The notes below the pieces were generated by a model. The model searched no databases. It worked only from the letters and a program-made list of their open reading frames with translations, and was not told the DNA's origin. The translations under genes were made by a program, and so were the position numbers. 64,000 nucleotides of DNA from Galbitalea sp. SE-J8 (GTDB taxonomy: Bacteria > Actinomycetota > Actinomycetes > Actinomycetales > Microbacteriaceae): assembly GCF_030345695.1 (NCBI RefSeq), contig NZ_JAUASV010000010.1, positions 1-64,000 on the forward strand, given 5' to 3'. Positions 9,571 through 18,350 of the stretch are shown piece after piece (positions within the stretch are counted from its first letter, which is position 1; each line of letters begins with the position of its first letter).

Positions 9571-11832
9571 ATGCCGAATCTCGTCATGTCGGGCGACTTC
9601 GCTAAGCAGCAACTCGAGAAAGACGTCAAGGCGATGGCCTACGAGTTCCTCACGAAGCTCGCGGTCGACGACACGACCCCAGGTCTCCACATCGAGAAGA
9701 TCAACAACGCGGTCGACGCCCGCGTGCGGACCGGACGCGTCAACATCCAGTACCGGGCGGTCCTCTACCGGCTCGCTAACGAAGGCACGCAGGCGACCTA
9801 TCTGCTGGCCGGGGTGTGGAATCACGACGACGCGATCAAATACGCGCAGACGCATAAGCTGCAAGTGAACCCCGTCAACGGCGTCGCGGAGCTCATCCAG
9901 GAGACGCAACCCGAGTCGACCGTCGTCGAGGAAGCGGTGTCGACCCCCAGTGCGCCGGCGAAGGCCATACCGGTGCTGAAGAGCCTGAACTTCGTCCCCG
10001 CGGACCTGGTCGACGGATTCGGGTTCTCCAAGGGCTTTGCCGGGCATGTCTTCACGCTGCTGACAGAGGACGCCGTGCGCGCCTACGCGGCGACGCTCCC
10101 AACCGCCTGGCATGCCGACGTGCTGGACGGGATGCTCGCCGGCATGTCGATCGGCGAGATCAAGAACGCTCTCGATCTCGTGCCCCCGACCCCCGAGGAG
10201 ATCGAGCAGGAAGGCGTGGATGTCCCCGCGGATCAACCCACAGCGGAGCCAGTTCCATCTCCAGCAGCAGAAGACGATGACGCCCGGCTGCTTGCGGCAC
10301 TGCGGCATCCGGCCGCAAAGGTGCAGTGGAAGTTCATCGACGACAACGCAGAACTGCGGGAGATCATCGACTCGGGTGACCTCGGTTCGTGGCGGGTCTT
10401 CCTGCACCCGGAGCAGCGTCGGTATGTCGATCGGAACTACAAAGGACCCTTCCGACTCACTGGTGGGGCGGGTACCGGAAAGACGGTCGTTCTCCTGCAT
10501 CGAGCGCGCCGCCTCGCCCTCGCTGACCCCAATGCGCGAGTGATTCTCACCACCTACACGCGTCAATTGGCGGCCAACCTGCAGCGTGATCTCGAACGGC
10601 TCGATGCATCCGTGCCGATCGCCGCTGAGCTCGGTGACCCGGGTGTGCTGATCCGTGGCATCGATCAGCTGGCGGTCGCTATCCGAAAGACCGGCGCGGC
10701 TGACTTCAGCAAGGCAGCGATCAGTGTCGTCGGCGAAGAGGTAGGCGTCGCCGGTGCACCGGTGGGGAACGGCGAGGGATGGGACGACGCCATCGCGATC
10801 GCAGGCGGCGGCCTTCCGCCAGCGTTGCAGTCAGTGCCCTTCCTGGAAGCGGAGTATCTCCAAGTCGTACTCCCGAATCGAATCGTCGCACTCGATGACT
10901 ATCGCAAGGTGCGTCGACCGGGTCGCGGCGTTTCCCTAGACCGGGCCAAGCGCGATGCCGTCTGGGCGGTTGTCGAGCGTCAGCGGATCAACGCGAGGCT
11001 GGCCAACAAACTCGCGTTCGCCGATACGGCTGAGATTGCCGCCGCATATCTGGAGCCAAACGAGACGACGGTCGCCGACCACGTCCTCGTCGACGAGGGG
11101 CAGGATCTTCTGCCGTCGCACTGGAAACTGCTCCGCGCCCTCGTCGCCCGGGGGGGCAATGACCTCTTCCTGGCGGAGGACAGCCACCAACGCATATACG
11201 GGCAGCGGATCGTCCTTTCGCGATACGGCATCTCGCTGCGTGGTCGATCGCGACGGCTCTCCCTCAACTACCGCACCACGGCGCAGAACCTTCGCTACGC
11301 ACTGTCGGTGCTGGAGGGTGGCGAATATGTCGACGCGGAAGGCGACGATGAGGGCATTGTCGGTCCGTACCGTTCGGCGCGCTCGGGGCCTGCGCCCCGG
11401 GTGGTCGGCTCCACGACTGCTGCCGAGCAGATCACGACCGTAGCGGCGTCGGTGAAGGACTGGATCGATGCAGGAGTGTCCGCGGCGTCGATCGCTGTCC
11501 TGACCGCGACACAGGCAGCGAAGCTTCAGGAGAAACTTGCGAGTGCAGGCGTCCCTTCCGCGGAGCCAAAAGGCGACGACCTCCCCGCGAACAAGGTTGC
11601 CGTCCTTACCATGTACAAGGCGAAGGGTCTGGAGTTCAGCCGGGTCGTTCTCTATGACGTATCCGATGGAAGCTACCCGCCGCCGGCATCGCTCAAGCAT
11701 GTCCTGCCCGAGGACGTGCCAGAGACGCTGGCCAAGGCCCGCTCGCTCCTTTATGTCGCAGCAAGTCGGGCCCGCGACGAACTCGTGATTACCTACCAGG
11801 GGGACCCATCGACATTGCTCGCCCAGCGATAG
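9571..11832 (+). CDS. UvrD/Rep-like SF1 helicase with N-terminal RelE-like region
   Basis: A 753-residue protein with AAGGAG six bases before its ATG, 2 nt after the DUF1998 helicase. SF1 motifs are plain: Walker A GGAGTGKT (K304), DEGQD at 508-512 (the family's DE-QD box), LSLNYRTT and TMYKAKGLEF near the C-terminus, and LLYVAASRA. Residues 1-110 resemble a RelE/ParE toxin fold (D-RVRTGRVNI-YRAVLYRL, then LLAGVWNHDDA), a pairing seen in some actinobacterial UvrD-like proteins; that reading is by pattern only. A spacer follows, then the helicase from about 270. With its neighbour it makes a two-gene helicase module of defence type. No 3' hairpin is obvious in the 165 nt before the convergent gene. 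Confidence 0.85.
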   Translation: MPNLVMSGDFAKQQLEKDVKAMAYEFLTKLAVDDTTPGLHIEKINNAVDARVRTGRVNIQYRAVLYRLANEGTQATYLLAGVWNHDDAIKYAQTHKLQVNPVNGVAELIQETQPESTVVEEAVSTPSAPAKAIPVLKSLNFVPADLVDGFGFSKGFAGHVFTLLTEDAVRAYAATLPTAWHADVLDGMLAGMSIGEIKNALDLVPPTPEEIEQEGVDVPADQPTAEPVPSPAAEDDDARLLAALRHPAAKVQWKFIDDNAELREIIDSGDLGSWRVFLHPEQRRYVDRNYKGPFRLTGGAGTGKTVVLLHRARRLALADPNARVILTTYTRQLAANLQRDLERLDASVPIAAELGDPGVLIRGIDQLAVAIRKTGAADFSKAAISVVGEEVGVAGAPVGNGEGWDDAIAIAGGGLPPALQSVPFLEAEYLQVVLPNRIVALDDYRKVRRPGRGVSLDRAKRDAVWAVVERQRINARLANKLAFADTAEIAAAYLEPNETTVADHVLVDEGQDLLPSHWKLLRALVARGGNDLFLAEDSHQRIYGQRIVLSRYGISLRGRSRRLSLNYRTTAQNLRYALSVLEGGEYVDAEGDDEGIVGPYRSARSGPAPRVVGSTTAAEQITTVAASVKDWIDAGVSAASIAVLTATQAAKLQEKLASAGVPSAEPKGDDLPANKVAVLTMYKAKGLEFSRVVLYDVSDGSYPPPASLKHVLPEDVPETLAKARSLLYVAASRARDELVITYQGDPSTLLAQR

Positions 11833-11997
11833 CCGGCGATATTCCTCACCACCACCACCAACCTCGTCACGAGCGCGAGCGACTTGAAGCTTGCGGACGC
11901 CTGCGAGTGACGTACAGCTCGCAGCGCTCGCGCTCGGCTCAGGCTCGCGTGCGGCGCCGCAGCCCGCGACGGGACGCCGAACGAACCACGCCTCCGG

Positions 11998-14637
11998 TCA
12001 GCTGACCGTCTTCGTCGGGCTCGTCGCATCCTCGGCCGCGGGGCCCTGCGCGGCGAACTGGGCGATCATCGCGAACATCTCCAGCAGGCCTCTGGGCGCA
12101 TCCGGAGCGAAGATCAGCTCCTGGCTCTCCAGGGTCTCCGCGGCCGATGCCTCGGACCTCGGGAAGAGGTCCGTCTCATACTGCACGAGTGCGGCCTCGG
12201 TGTCGCCCGGGTGCGCGACGATCGCGCGAGCGAGATCCGATCCGTCGGCCATGGCCAGGTTCGCTCCCTCGCCCGCGAACGGGGACATCAGGTGGGCGGC
12301 GTCCCCGACCAGGGTGACGCCGGCCACCCGGTCCCAGCGGTGTCCGACCGGCAGGGCATGGATGCGGCGCGGCGTGAGCGGGGTGTCTGCATTCGCGATG
12401 AGACCGCGCAGGCTCTCGCCCCATCCGTCGAGAAGCTCCAGGACCGCCGCCTTCGCCGCGGCCGTGTCCGTGAAGTCGATGGTGTCGATCCAGCTCTCGT
12501 CGGATCGGTGGGCGAGATAGACGTGCAGGCTGTCGTCGGGCTCGCGGTGGCCCATGATGCCGGTGTCGCCCGCGAGCGCGAAGAGCATGCCCGCGCCCAT
12601 CGCCTCCGCCTCCAACGGATGCGCGGAGCTCGCGTCGACGAGGTCGGCCTCGACGAACGAGATTCCGGAATAGCTCGGGGTCGCGTCGGAGACGAGTGGC
12701 CGGATCCTCGACCACGCGCCGTCGGCGCCGATGAGCAGGTCGGTGGTGAAGGTGCTGCCGTCGGCGAGCTCCACCACGTGCCGCTCCGGCTGATGCTCGA
12801 GCGGGCGGGCGCCGACGACCTTCGACCCCCAGTGCACGGTGCCGGCGGGGAGCGAGTCGAGCAGCAGGTCGCGGAGCGTGCCGCGTTCGATCTCGGGGCG
12901 GCGTCGGCTGCCGTCGTCCTCCTCGTTCAGGAGCACGACACCGTGCTTGTCGAGGATGCGCGTCGCCTCGCCGCCCTCCTCGATGCGCGCCAGGAAGGCG
13001 TCGAAGAGACCGGCGGCGGTGAGCGCCGCCTGACCGGTGTCCTCGTGGATGTCGAGCATCCCGCCCTGCGTGCGGGCGCGGCGACCCGCCTCGAGGTCGA
13101 ACACGGCCGACTCGATGCCGTTCGCGTGAAGCACGGCGGCGCACGTCAGTCCGCCGAGCCCGCCGCCGATGATCGCGATCGGGTAGTGGGGCGTCGTGGT
13201 CGCGCGCGTTCCCGGCTGCGGGGCGGGCGGGGCCGCCGGGAGGCTGCTGGGCAGCAGGAACGACAGGGCGACGCCGAGCGCCGTGAACCCGCACGCCCAC
13301 CAGAAGCTCTGCTGGAAGGATGCGACCAGCGCGCCGCGGGAACCCTGCGCGACCGCCGCGGTGAGGCCGCCGGCGAGGATGACGGTCAGCACCGCTCCGC
13401 CGAAGGATCCGCCGATCTGCTGGGCGACGCGGCTGATGATGCTCGCGTCGGGCACATCCGGCCCGGGCAGGCCGCGGAATCCGACCGTCATGAGGGGAGT
13501 GGTGACCACGCCGAGACCGACGCCGCGCACGAACAGCGCCGCGATGAGCACGACCCAGTTCGTGGCGGTGTCCGCGAGGGCGAAGGGAACGGTGCCCGCG
13601 AGCACGATCGCGAACCCGATCACGACGAGCCACCTCGCGCCGACGCGATCCGAGAGCCCTCCGATGTAGGAGCGGATCGCGAGCGCTCCCGCGCCCTGGG
13701 CGATCAGGATCAGGCCCGCGCCGAGCGCGGAGGCGCCGCGGAGCTCCTGGAAGTAGAGCGGCACGAGCAGCATCACGCCGACGAGGGAGACGCCGGAGAA
13801 GAACTGCACGATCGAAGCGGAGGCCAGCGGCCAGTGCTTCAGCAGCTGCAGGTCCAGGAGCGCCCGACCGTGGTGTCGCACAGCCCACCAGGCGAACAGC
13901 GCGATCAGGACCACCCCGCCGATCAGCGGAACCTCCACGTCGCCGCGGGCGAACCCGTTCGTCTGGCCCGCGTTGCTCAGTCCGTACAGCACGGCGACCA
14001 GGCCGGGAGCGAGGAGCACGAAACCGACGACGTCGAAGTGCACCCTCGCGAGAGCGGAGTCCCGGGGCAGGAACTTGGCGGCCAGAGCGAGACCGATCAG
14101 GCAGACCGGCACGTTGACCCAGAACAGCCACGGCCAGCTCAGATTCTGCAGGATGAGCCCGCCCAGGACGGGCCCGAGAACCGGGCCGAGCACGATCGGC
14201 ACGCCGATGATGGCCATGATGCGGCCGAGGTTCTTGCCGCCGGAGGCTTGCACGACGATCGTGCCCATCAACGGCATCAGCACGCCGCCGCCGACGCCCT
14301 GCAGTGCCCGGAACGCGATGAGGCTTCCCGCGTTCGCGGCCAAGCTGCTCAGGATCGAGCCCACCATGAAGATGATGAGGGCGATCATCCACAGGCGCTT
14401 CCGTCCGATCGCGCGCTGCGCCCATCCGGTGACCGGCATCGCGACCGCGAGAGCGAGAAGGTAGCCGGTGCTGACCCACTGGATGGTCGCCAGCGGCACG
14501 CTCAGGTCGGAAGCGAGCGTGTGCAGGGCCACCGCGACGATCGTCGTGTCGAAGAGCACCGCGAGCCCCCCGACGAGCGCCGTCCAGATCACACCCCACA
14601 CCGCGGGCTCGATCCGCACCTTCTCCTTCGTCGCCAT
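11998..14637 (-). CDS. Fusion of an MFS (DHA2) drug exporter and a TetX-like FAD monooxygenase
   Basis: A single 879-residue protein. Residues 1 to about 470 are a 14-helix EmrB/QacA-type proton antiporter (WVSTGYLLALAVAMPVTG, GRKRLW, RALQGVGGGVLMPL). A proline-rich linker is followed from about 485 by a flavin monooxygenase: the FAD Rossmann motif IIGGGLGG, the EIERGTLRDLLLDSL stretch that parallels TetX EINRNDLRAILLNSL, and GDAAHLMSPFAGEGAN near residue 780. TetX enzymes hydroxylate and inactivate tetracyclines; here the substrate is unknown. The ATG at 14637 is chosen because AAAGGAGG lies seven bases upstream; an in-frame GTG at 14661 would place that ribosome site inside the gene. A TetR gene is divergent, with a palindromic operator between. 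Confidence 0.88.
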   Translation of the reverse strand: MATKEKVRIEPAVWGVIWTALVGGLAVLFDTTIVAVALHTLASDLSVPLATIQWVSTGYLLALAVAMPVTGWAQRAIGRKRLWMIALIIFMVGSILSSLAANAGSLIAFRALQGVGGGVLMPLMGTIVVQASGGKNLGRIMAIIGVPIVLGPVLGPVLGGLILQNLSWPWLFWVNVPVCLIGLALAAKFLPRDSALARVHFDVVGFVLLAPGLVAVLYGLSNAGQTNGFARGDVEVPLIGGVVLIALFAWWAVRHHGRALLDLQLLKHWPLASASIVQFFSGVSLVGVMLLVPLYFQELRGASALGAGLILIAQGAGALAIRSYIGGLSDRVGARWLVVIGFAIVLAGTVPFALADTATNWVVLIAALFVRGVGLGVVTTPLMTVGFRGLPGPDVPDASIISRVAQQIGGSFGGAVLTVILAGGLTAAVAQGSRGALVASFQQSFWWACGFTALGVALSFLLPSSLPAAPPAPQPGTRATTTPHYPIAIIGGGLGGLTCAAVLHANGIESAVFDLEAGRRARTQGGMLDIHEDTGQAALTAAGLFDAFLARIEEGGEATRILDKHGVVLLNEEDDGSRRRPEIERGTLRDLLLDSLPAGTVHWGSKVVGARPLEHQPERHVVELADGSTFTTDLLIGADGAWSRIRPLVSDATPSYSGISFVEADLVDASSAHPLEAEAMGAGMLFALAGDTGIMGHREPDDSLHVYLAHRSDESWIDTIDFTDTAAAKAAVLELLDGWGESLRGLIANADTPLTPRRIHALPVGHRWDRVAGVTLVGDAAHLMSPFAGEGANLAMADGSDLARAIVAHPGDTEAALVQYETDLFPRSEASAAETLESQELIFAPDAPRGLLEMFAMIAQFAAQGPAAEDATSPTKTVS

Positions 14638-14655
14638 GTCCACGCCTCCTTTGAT

Positions 14656-14672
14656 AGACACACTGTGTGTCT
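14656..14672. promoter_or_regulatory. 17-bp TetR operator (perfect palindrome)
   Basis: AGACACACTGTGTGTCT is an exact 8+1+8 inverted repeat in the 70-nt gap between the exporter-monooxygenase gene and the divergent TetR gene. It lies 19 nt upstream of the exporter start. Position and symmetry fit autoregulation plus control of the exporter by the TetR protein. Confidence 0.75.
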
Positions 14673-14707
14673 TGACCGTCGGCTACCCTAGCAGAGAAAG
14701 GAACACA

Positions 14708-15316
14708 ATGTATCTAGATGAGGCCACGCCGACCGCCCGCCGTCGCTACGGGAAGGAGCTGGAGAACGCGCTCCTCGACGCCGCCTGGGACGAGCTCGTC
14801 GGCAAGGGCTACGACGCCTTCACCATCGAGTCCGTCGCGGAGCGCGCGCAGACCAGCCGCAATGTGCTCTATCGCCGGTGGCCGACGAAACAGGATCTCG
14901 TGAAGGCCGCGATCGCGAGTCGCGGGTTCCAGCAGGCGATCGAGATCCCCGACACGGGCACGCTGCGCGGGGACCTCCTCGAGTTCATGAACGCGGCGAA
15001 CGGGTCACGAGCGCAGAAGGGCCTCGCGCTCGTCACGCGACTGGGTGCGTTCTACAGCGACACGGGCTCGAACCTCGCCGACCTGCGGAAGGGGCTCGTG
15101 CAGATCCGCTCCGACGCGATCGACCGGATGCTGCAGCGCGCGGTCGACCGCGGCGAGATCGATCCCGCCAGGCTCACCCCGCGCATCCGCCGGGTCGCCT
15201 TCGACCTGTTCCTGCACGAGCTCATGGTGAGCCTGCAGCCCGTGCCGGAGTCGACGATCATCGAGATCGTCGACGAGGTCTTCCTGCCGCTCGTCGCGGT
15301 GACGCGGGCGTCGTAG
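14708..15316 (+). CDS. TetR-family repressor of the exporter-monooxygenase gene
   Basis: A 202-residue regulator with an N-terminal helix-turn-helix (FTIESVAERAQTSRNVLYRRW, about residues 38-58) and a C-terminal ligand domain. The start ATG has AGAAAGGA five bases upstream. It is transcribed away from the efflux/monooxygenase fusion, the usual arrangement for a local drug-sensing repressor. The ligand is probably a substrate of that protein. The stop lies 46 nt before the convergent GntR gene. Confidence 0.85.
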   Translation: MYLDEATPTARRRYGKELENALLDAAWDELVGKGYDAFTIESVAERAQTSRNVLYRRWPTKQDLVKAAIASRGFQQAIEIPDTGTLRGDLLEFMNAANGSRAQKGLALVTRLGAFYSDTGSNLADLRKGLVQIRSDAIDRMLQRAVDRGEIDPARLTPRIRRVAFDLFLHELMVSLQPVPESTIIEIVDEVFLPLVAVTRAS

Positions 15317-15362
15317 ACGACGACCTCGCCCGATGACGGCGCGGCCGACGGCCCCGCGAGTG

Positions 15363-16190
15363 TCAGTGGGCGGCCTCGTTCTGGCCGTGATCGAAAACGG
15401 TGGTGATCGCGAGCGCCCAGTCCTGCGCGGCGCTCGCATCATGAGACCGGATGGCCTGCGCGAGCTCGTGATGCTTGCGAATCGAGAGCGGGGTTCCGTC
15501 GGTGAAGGCCGACCTGCCCGTGTCGTGGCGCGTCTTCAGCAGGGCCGCCACAGTCTCGGCGAACTGGGATATGACGGGATTGCCAGAGCCCTCGAGTAGG
15601 AGCCGGTGGAACTCGACATCATTTCGGATGAACTCGTCCTCGTCGTCTCGCTCGTAGGCCGCTTCCATGCCGTCTACCGCGGACAGGATGGCGTCGGTCG
15701 CCTCCACGCTCATCCGGGAGCTGGCCAGGAACGCGGCGGCGAGTTCGATGCCACGTCGCACCTCGAACAGTTGGCGCGTCTGCTCCAGATAGTCGGGGCC
15801 CTCCGCGCGCCAGCGCACTACCTGCGGATTGAGTAGATCCCAGCTGTGCAACCCCAGTACCTTCGTACCCACCTGTGGGCGTGCCTGGACCAGGCCGAGG
15901 GATTCCAACGCTCGGAGGCTCTCGCGAACTACGGAGCGGGACACGGCGAATCTCTCGCTGACCTGCTCCGGGTTGATCACCTCGCCCTCTCGCAGCACAC
16001 CCCCCGCGATGTCCCGGCCGAGCGAATTGACGACGGTCGCGTGCAGTCCGCGTGCGAACCTCGTGCGGGTGAGACCGTTCCAGTCATCGCCTGGAGCGTC
16101 GCTTCGCTCGTGGACTGCGGTCCCGTCCACTGAGGTGGCTATGGTGCCGGAGGCCCGAGTCGAGCGTCCGGATGTCGGGCTGGCGGCCAT
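15363..16190 (-). CDS. GntR family (FadR/FCD) regulator of the catabolic operon
   Basis: A 275-residue regulator. The winged helix is at about residues 50-115 (INPEQVSERFAVSRSVVRESLRALESLGLV) and an FCD ligand-binding domain follows (LFEVRRGIELAAA, with metal-type residues D and H in NDVEFHRLLLEGSGN and KHHELAQAI). It has a strong ribosome site (GAGGTGAGGA before ATG) and starts 11 nt after the PfkB kinase stop, so it is the last gene of the operon. Such regulators usually respond to the operon's sugar acid or its breakdown product. The CATA-N3-TATG operators at 24669 and 20433 are the obvious target candidates. Confidence 0.85.
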   Translation of the reverse strand: MAASPTSGRSTRASGTIATSVDGTAVHERSDAPGDDWNGLTRTRFARGLHATVVNSLGRDIAGGVLREGEVINPEQVSERFAVSRSVVRESLRALESLGLVQARPQVGTKVLGLHSWDLLNPQVVRWRAEGPDYLEQTRQLFEVRRGIELAAAFLASSRMSVEATDAILSAVDGMEAAYERDDEDEFIRNDVEFHRLLLEGSGNPVISQFAETVAALLKTRHDTGRSAFTDGTPLSIRKHHELAQAIRSHDASAAQDWALAITTVFDHGQNEAAH

Positions 16191-16200
16191 TCCTCACCTC

Positions 16201-17187
16201 TCATTCAGGGTGACGGGGCACGGTCGATCTGGTGGTCTGCGCTGCCTCGCTCAGCATCCCGTGCAACGATAGCGTCTCGCCCTGAGGGAGATGATCTCCG
16301 GGGTGTGCGAGGACCCTGGCGGCCATCGCGCTCGCCACCACGGCCGCCTCGTCCGGACCCGCGCCAGCCAGCATCGCCGTCAGATAGCCGCCCGCGAAGG
16401 CGTCTCCCGCCCCGACGGTGTCGATGACCTCGGTCGCGAACGAGGATTGCCACGACGGAGCGCCGTCCGCGGAACGGAAGAGGCACCCCGACCGCCCCGC
16501 CTTGACGACCACGCGGCGCGCTCCCAAGGATTCGGCGGCCGTGAGGGCATCGCCCGGCTCGTCGCACCCGAAGAGCGCCTCGGCCTCATCCATGCCGAGA
16601 AAGAAGACATCGGCCTGCGCGGCGAGGCCGATGACGACGCGCTTGGCGCCCTCGAGGTCGGGCAAGTTCGAGCGGAGGTTTGCGTCAACCGCCAGCAGCG
16701 CGCCGTTCTTCCTCGACCACGCGGCCGCTGCGGCAAGCGCACTCCGTGGAGGGTCACCGAGGGCCGCCGTCACACCAGAGAGGATGACGGCCCGGGGTCG
16801 AGCGGCCGCCAGCGCGATGGCAACGAGGTCCGCATTCGTTCGGCTCGCCGCCGACCGGTCCCGGTAGTTCACCAGCAGGCGGGAGTCTGTCGCGCTCACC
16901 TCTCTCAATTGCACGCCCGTGCGCTCACCGGGCGCCGATTCGATCCAGCGGTCCGAGACACCGCAGGCCACAGACAGACGTCGGACTCGGCGACCGGCGA
17001 GGTCGTCGCCGAGCCGGGAGATGAGCGCGGTGCGCAGGCCGAGAGCGGAAGCAGCGGCGAGGCAGTTGAACTCCGCGCCTGCGAGGCCGAGGCGCGCTCG
17101 GGCGTTCGTGCCGGGGCCGTCGTCCAAGAGCACGAGCAGCAGGAGCTCCCCGACGGAGACCAGGTCCATCCGGGCGTCACCGTTCAC
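16201..17187 (-). CDS. PfkB-family carbohydrate kinase
   Basis: A 328-residue ribokinase/2-keto-3-deoxygluconate-kinase-like sugar kinase. The C-terminal PfkB signature is intact: DTVGAGDAFAGGYL with the catalytic aspartate, and VDANLRSNLP marks the nucleotide fold. The N-terminal signature is looser (LGLAGAEFNCLAAASALGL). The GTG at 17187 overlaps the preceding stop as GTGA and has GAGGAG upstream; an in-frame ATG at 17169 is the alternative. It would phosphorylate the sugar or keto-sugar acid produced by the upstream dehydrogenases; the exact substrate cannot be read from sequence. Confidence 0.82.
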   Translation of the reverse strand: MNGDARMDLVSVGELLLLVLLDDGPGTNARARLGLAGAEFNCLAAASALGLRTALISRLGDDLAGRRVRRLSVACGVSDRWIESAPGERTGVQLREVSATDSRLLVNYRDRSAASRTNADLVAIALAAARPRAVILSGVTAALGDPPRSALAAAAAWSRKNGALLAVDANLRSNLPDLEGAKRVVIGLAAQADVFFLGMDEAEALFGCDEPGDALTAAESLGARRVVVKAGRSGCLFRSADGAPSWQSSFATEVIDTVGAGDAFAGGYLTAMLAGAGPDEAAVVASAMAARVLAHPGDHLPQGETLSLHGMLSEAAQTTRSTVPRHPE

Positions 17188-18350
17188 CTCGGACTCCTCG
17201 CTGAGGCGAGCAGGCTCGCGACGATCTCTTCCTGGTCGGCTACGAGGGGTATTAGCGGCGAGTCGCCAGGGACTCCGACGAGGTTGACCAGGGTTGACTT
17301 GACACCGAACTCTGCGACGGAGCGCGCGAGCCGCACCGCCTCGGCATCCGCCGGATCGTCGTAGCGCAGGGCTGCGGCGATACCGCTCGCGATCCCGACA
17401 GGTCGGATGCTCGCGGCGAGGGCCAGGTCGGCAAGTCCGACCAGGCGCTCGCCCGGCGCCAGCTTCCTCAGGGGATCCCGGGTCTGACGCGCGATGGGAT
17501 CCGCGATCGATGGGTCGGCGAACTTCCGCCACGATCGGTCGGCGAACGAAGACTGTGCTTCCCGCGTACCACCGAAGTGCGCAAGAAGAGTCGCGTTGAT
17601 CTCCTCATAGACGCGCCGGGCGATCACCGCGATTCGGGGATCGGCCGCAGCCTCAGCGAGCAGGCGATATCCGGCGGCCGCACCGAGGTAGGAGATGACC
17701 GCATTGGCACCGTTGTACGTGTAGAGCTTGCGCCTCGCTGCGGAGGTGAAGTCGTCGATCGGCTGCAGTGCCGGGACCCGAGGGAGTGCCCCGACGATGG
17801 ATGCGGAATCGATGGGCAGGCCGGTTTCCGGTTCGCTGACCACGAGCAGGGGGTCATCGTCGGACGCGAACGACGACGTCAGAACGATCGACCCGATCAC
17901 GCCGAGCGGGAAAGTGCGATGCTCGGCCGGTAGCGTCTCGCCGAGGCTGGACTCGAATCGTTCGACGGCGTCAAGGCCGTTCTCGCAGAGGATCACGTTG
18001 AGTGGCCGTCCCCCTCGATCAGTGCAGCTGAGTGCGGTGCCGAGCTGGCGGGCTACGGTGCCGAGGTTCTTCGGTCCGACGCTCACGATGACGAGCTCGG
18101 CGGTGTCGAGCACGGAAGTGACCGCTGGCGCGAGCGGCGGGAGCGCCCGAGCAATGGGAATCACGACGCGCGAGCCGTCGGTTACGGCGACTGGATACTC
18201 CGCTCGGGATTCAAGTGCAGCAACCCGGCTGGCGTCGGCGTCGACGAACACGACCGGGATTGACGCCTCGGTCAGGATCCGCCCGACGAGACCGCGTCCG
18301 CACAGACCTGCGCCGAGGACGAGAGCGGGAAGGGTGTCGCTTCGACTCAC
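17184..18350 (-). CDS. Mannitol/polyol-phosphate dehydrogenase-like oxidoreductase
   Basis: A 388-residue NAD(P)-dependent enzyme resembling mannitol-1-phosphate 5-dehydrogenase. The Rossmann motif LVLGAGLCGRGLVGRIL is at the N-terminus, ILCENGLDA follows in the middle, and the family's K-x5-N-x2-H-like site region appears as RRKLYTYNGANAVISYLG, where the usual histidine is replaced. The GTG at 18350 overlaps the SDR stop as GTGA. It sits between an SDR and a PfkB kinase, suggesting it interconverts a hydroxyl and a keto group on a sugar acid or polyol. Substrate unknown; the altered site argues against simple mannitol phosphate. Confidence 0.7.
   Translation of the reverse strand: MSRSDTLPALVLGAGLCGRGLVGRILTEASIPVVFVDADASRVAALESRAEYPVAVTDGSRVVIPIARALPPLAPAVTSVLDTAELVIVSVGPKNLGTVARQLGTALSCTDRGGRPLNVILCENGLDAVERFESSLGETLPAEHRTFPLGVIGSIVLTSSFASDDDPLLVVSEPETGLPIDSASIVGALPRVPALQPIDDFTSAARRKLYTYNGANAVISYLGAAAGYRLLAEAAADPRIAVIARRVYEEINATLLAHFGGTREAQSSFADRSWRKFADPSIADPIARQTRDPLRKLAPGERLVGLADLALAASIRPVGIASGIAAALRYDDPADAEAVRLARSVAEFGVKSTLVNLVGVPGDSPLIPLVADQEEIVASLLASARSPR

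Noticed and set aside
12211-14691. 826-codon plus-strand open frame opposite the exporter-monooxygenase gene
   Set aside because: It is the complement of a gene with clear domains; its translation is Arg/Glu/Asp-rich with no motif, as expected for antisense frames in GC-rich DNA.
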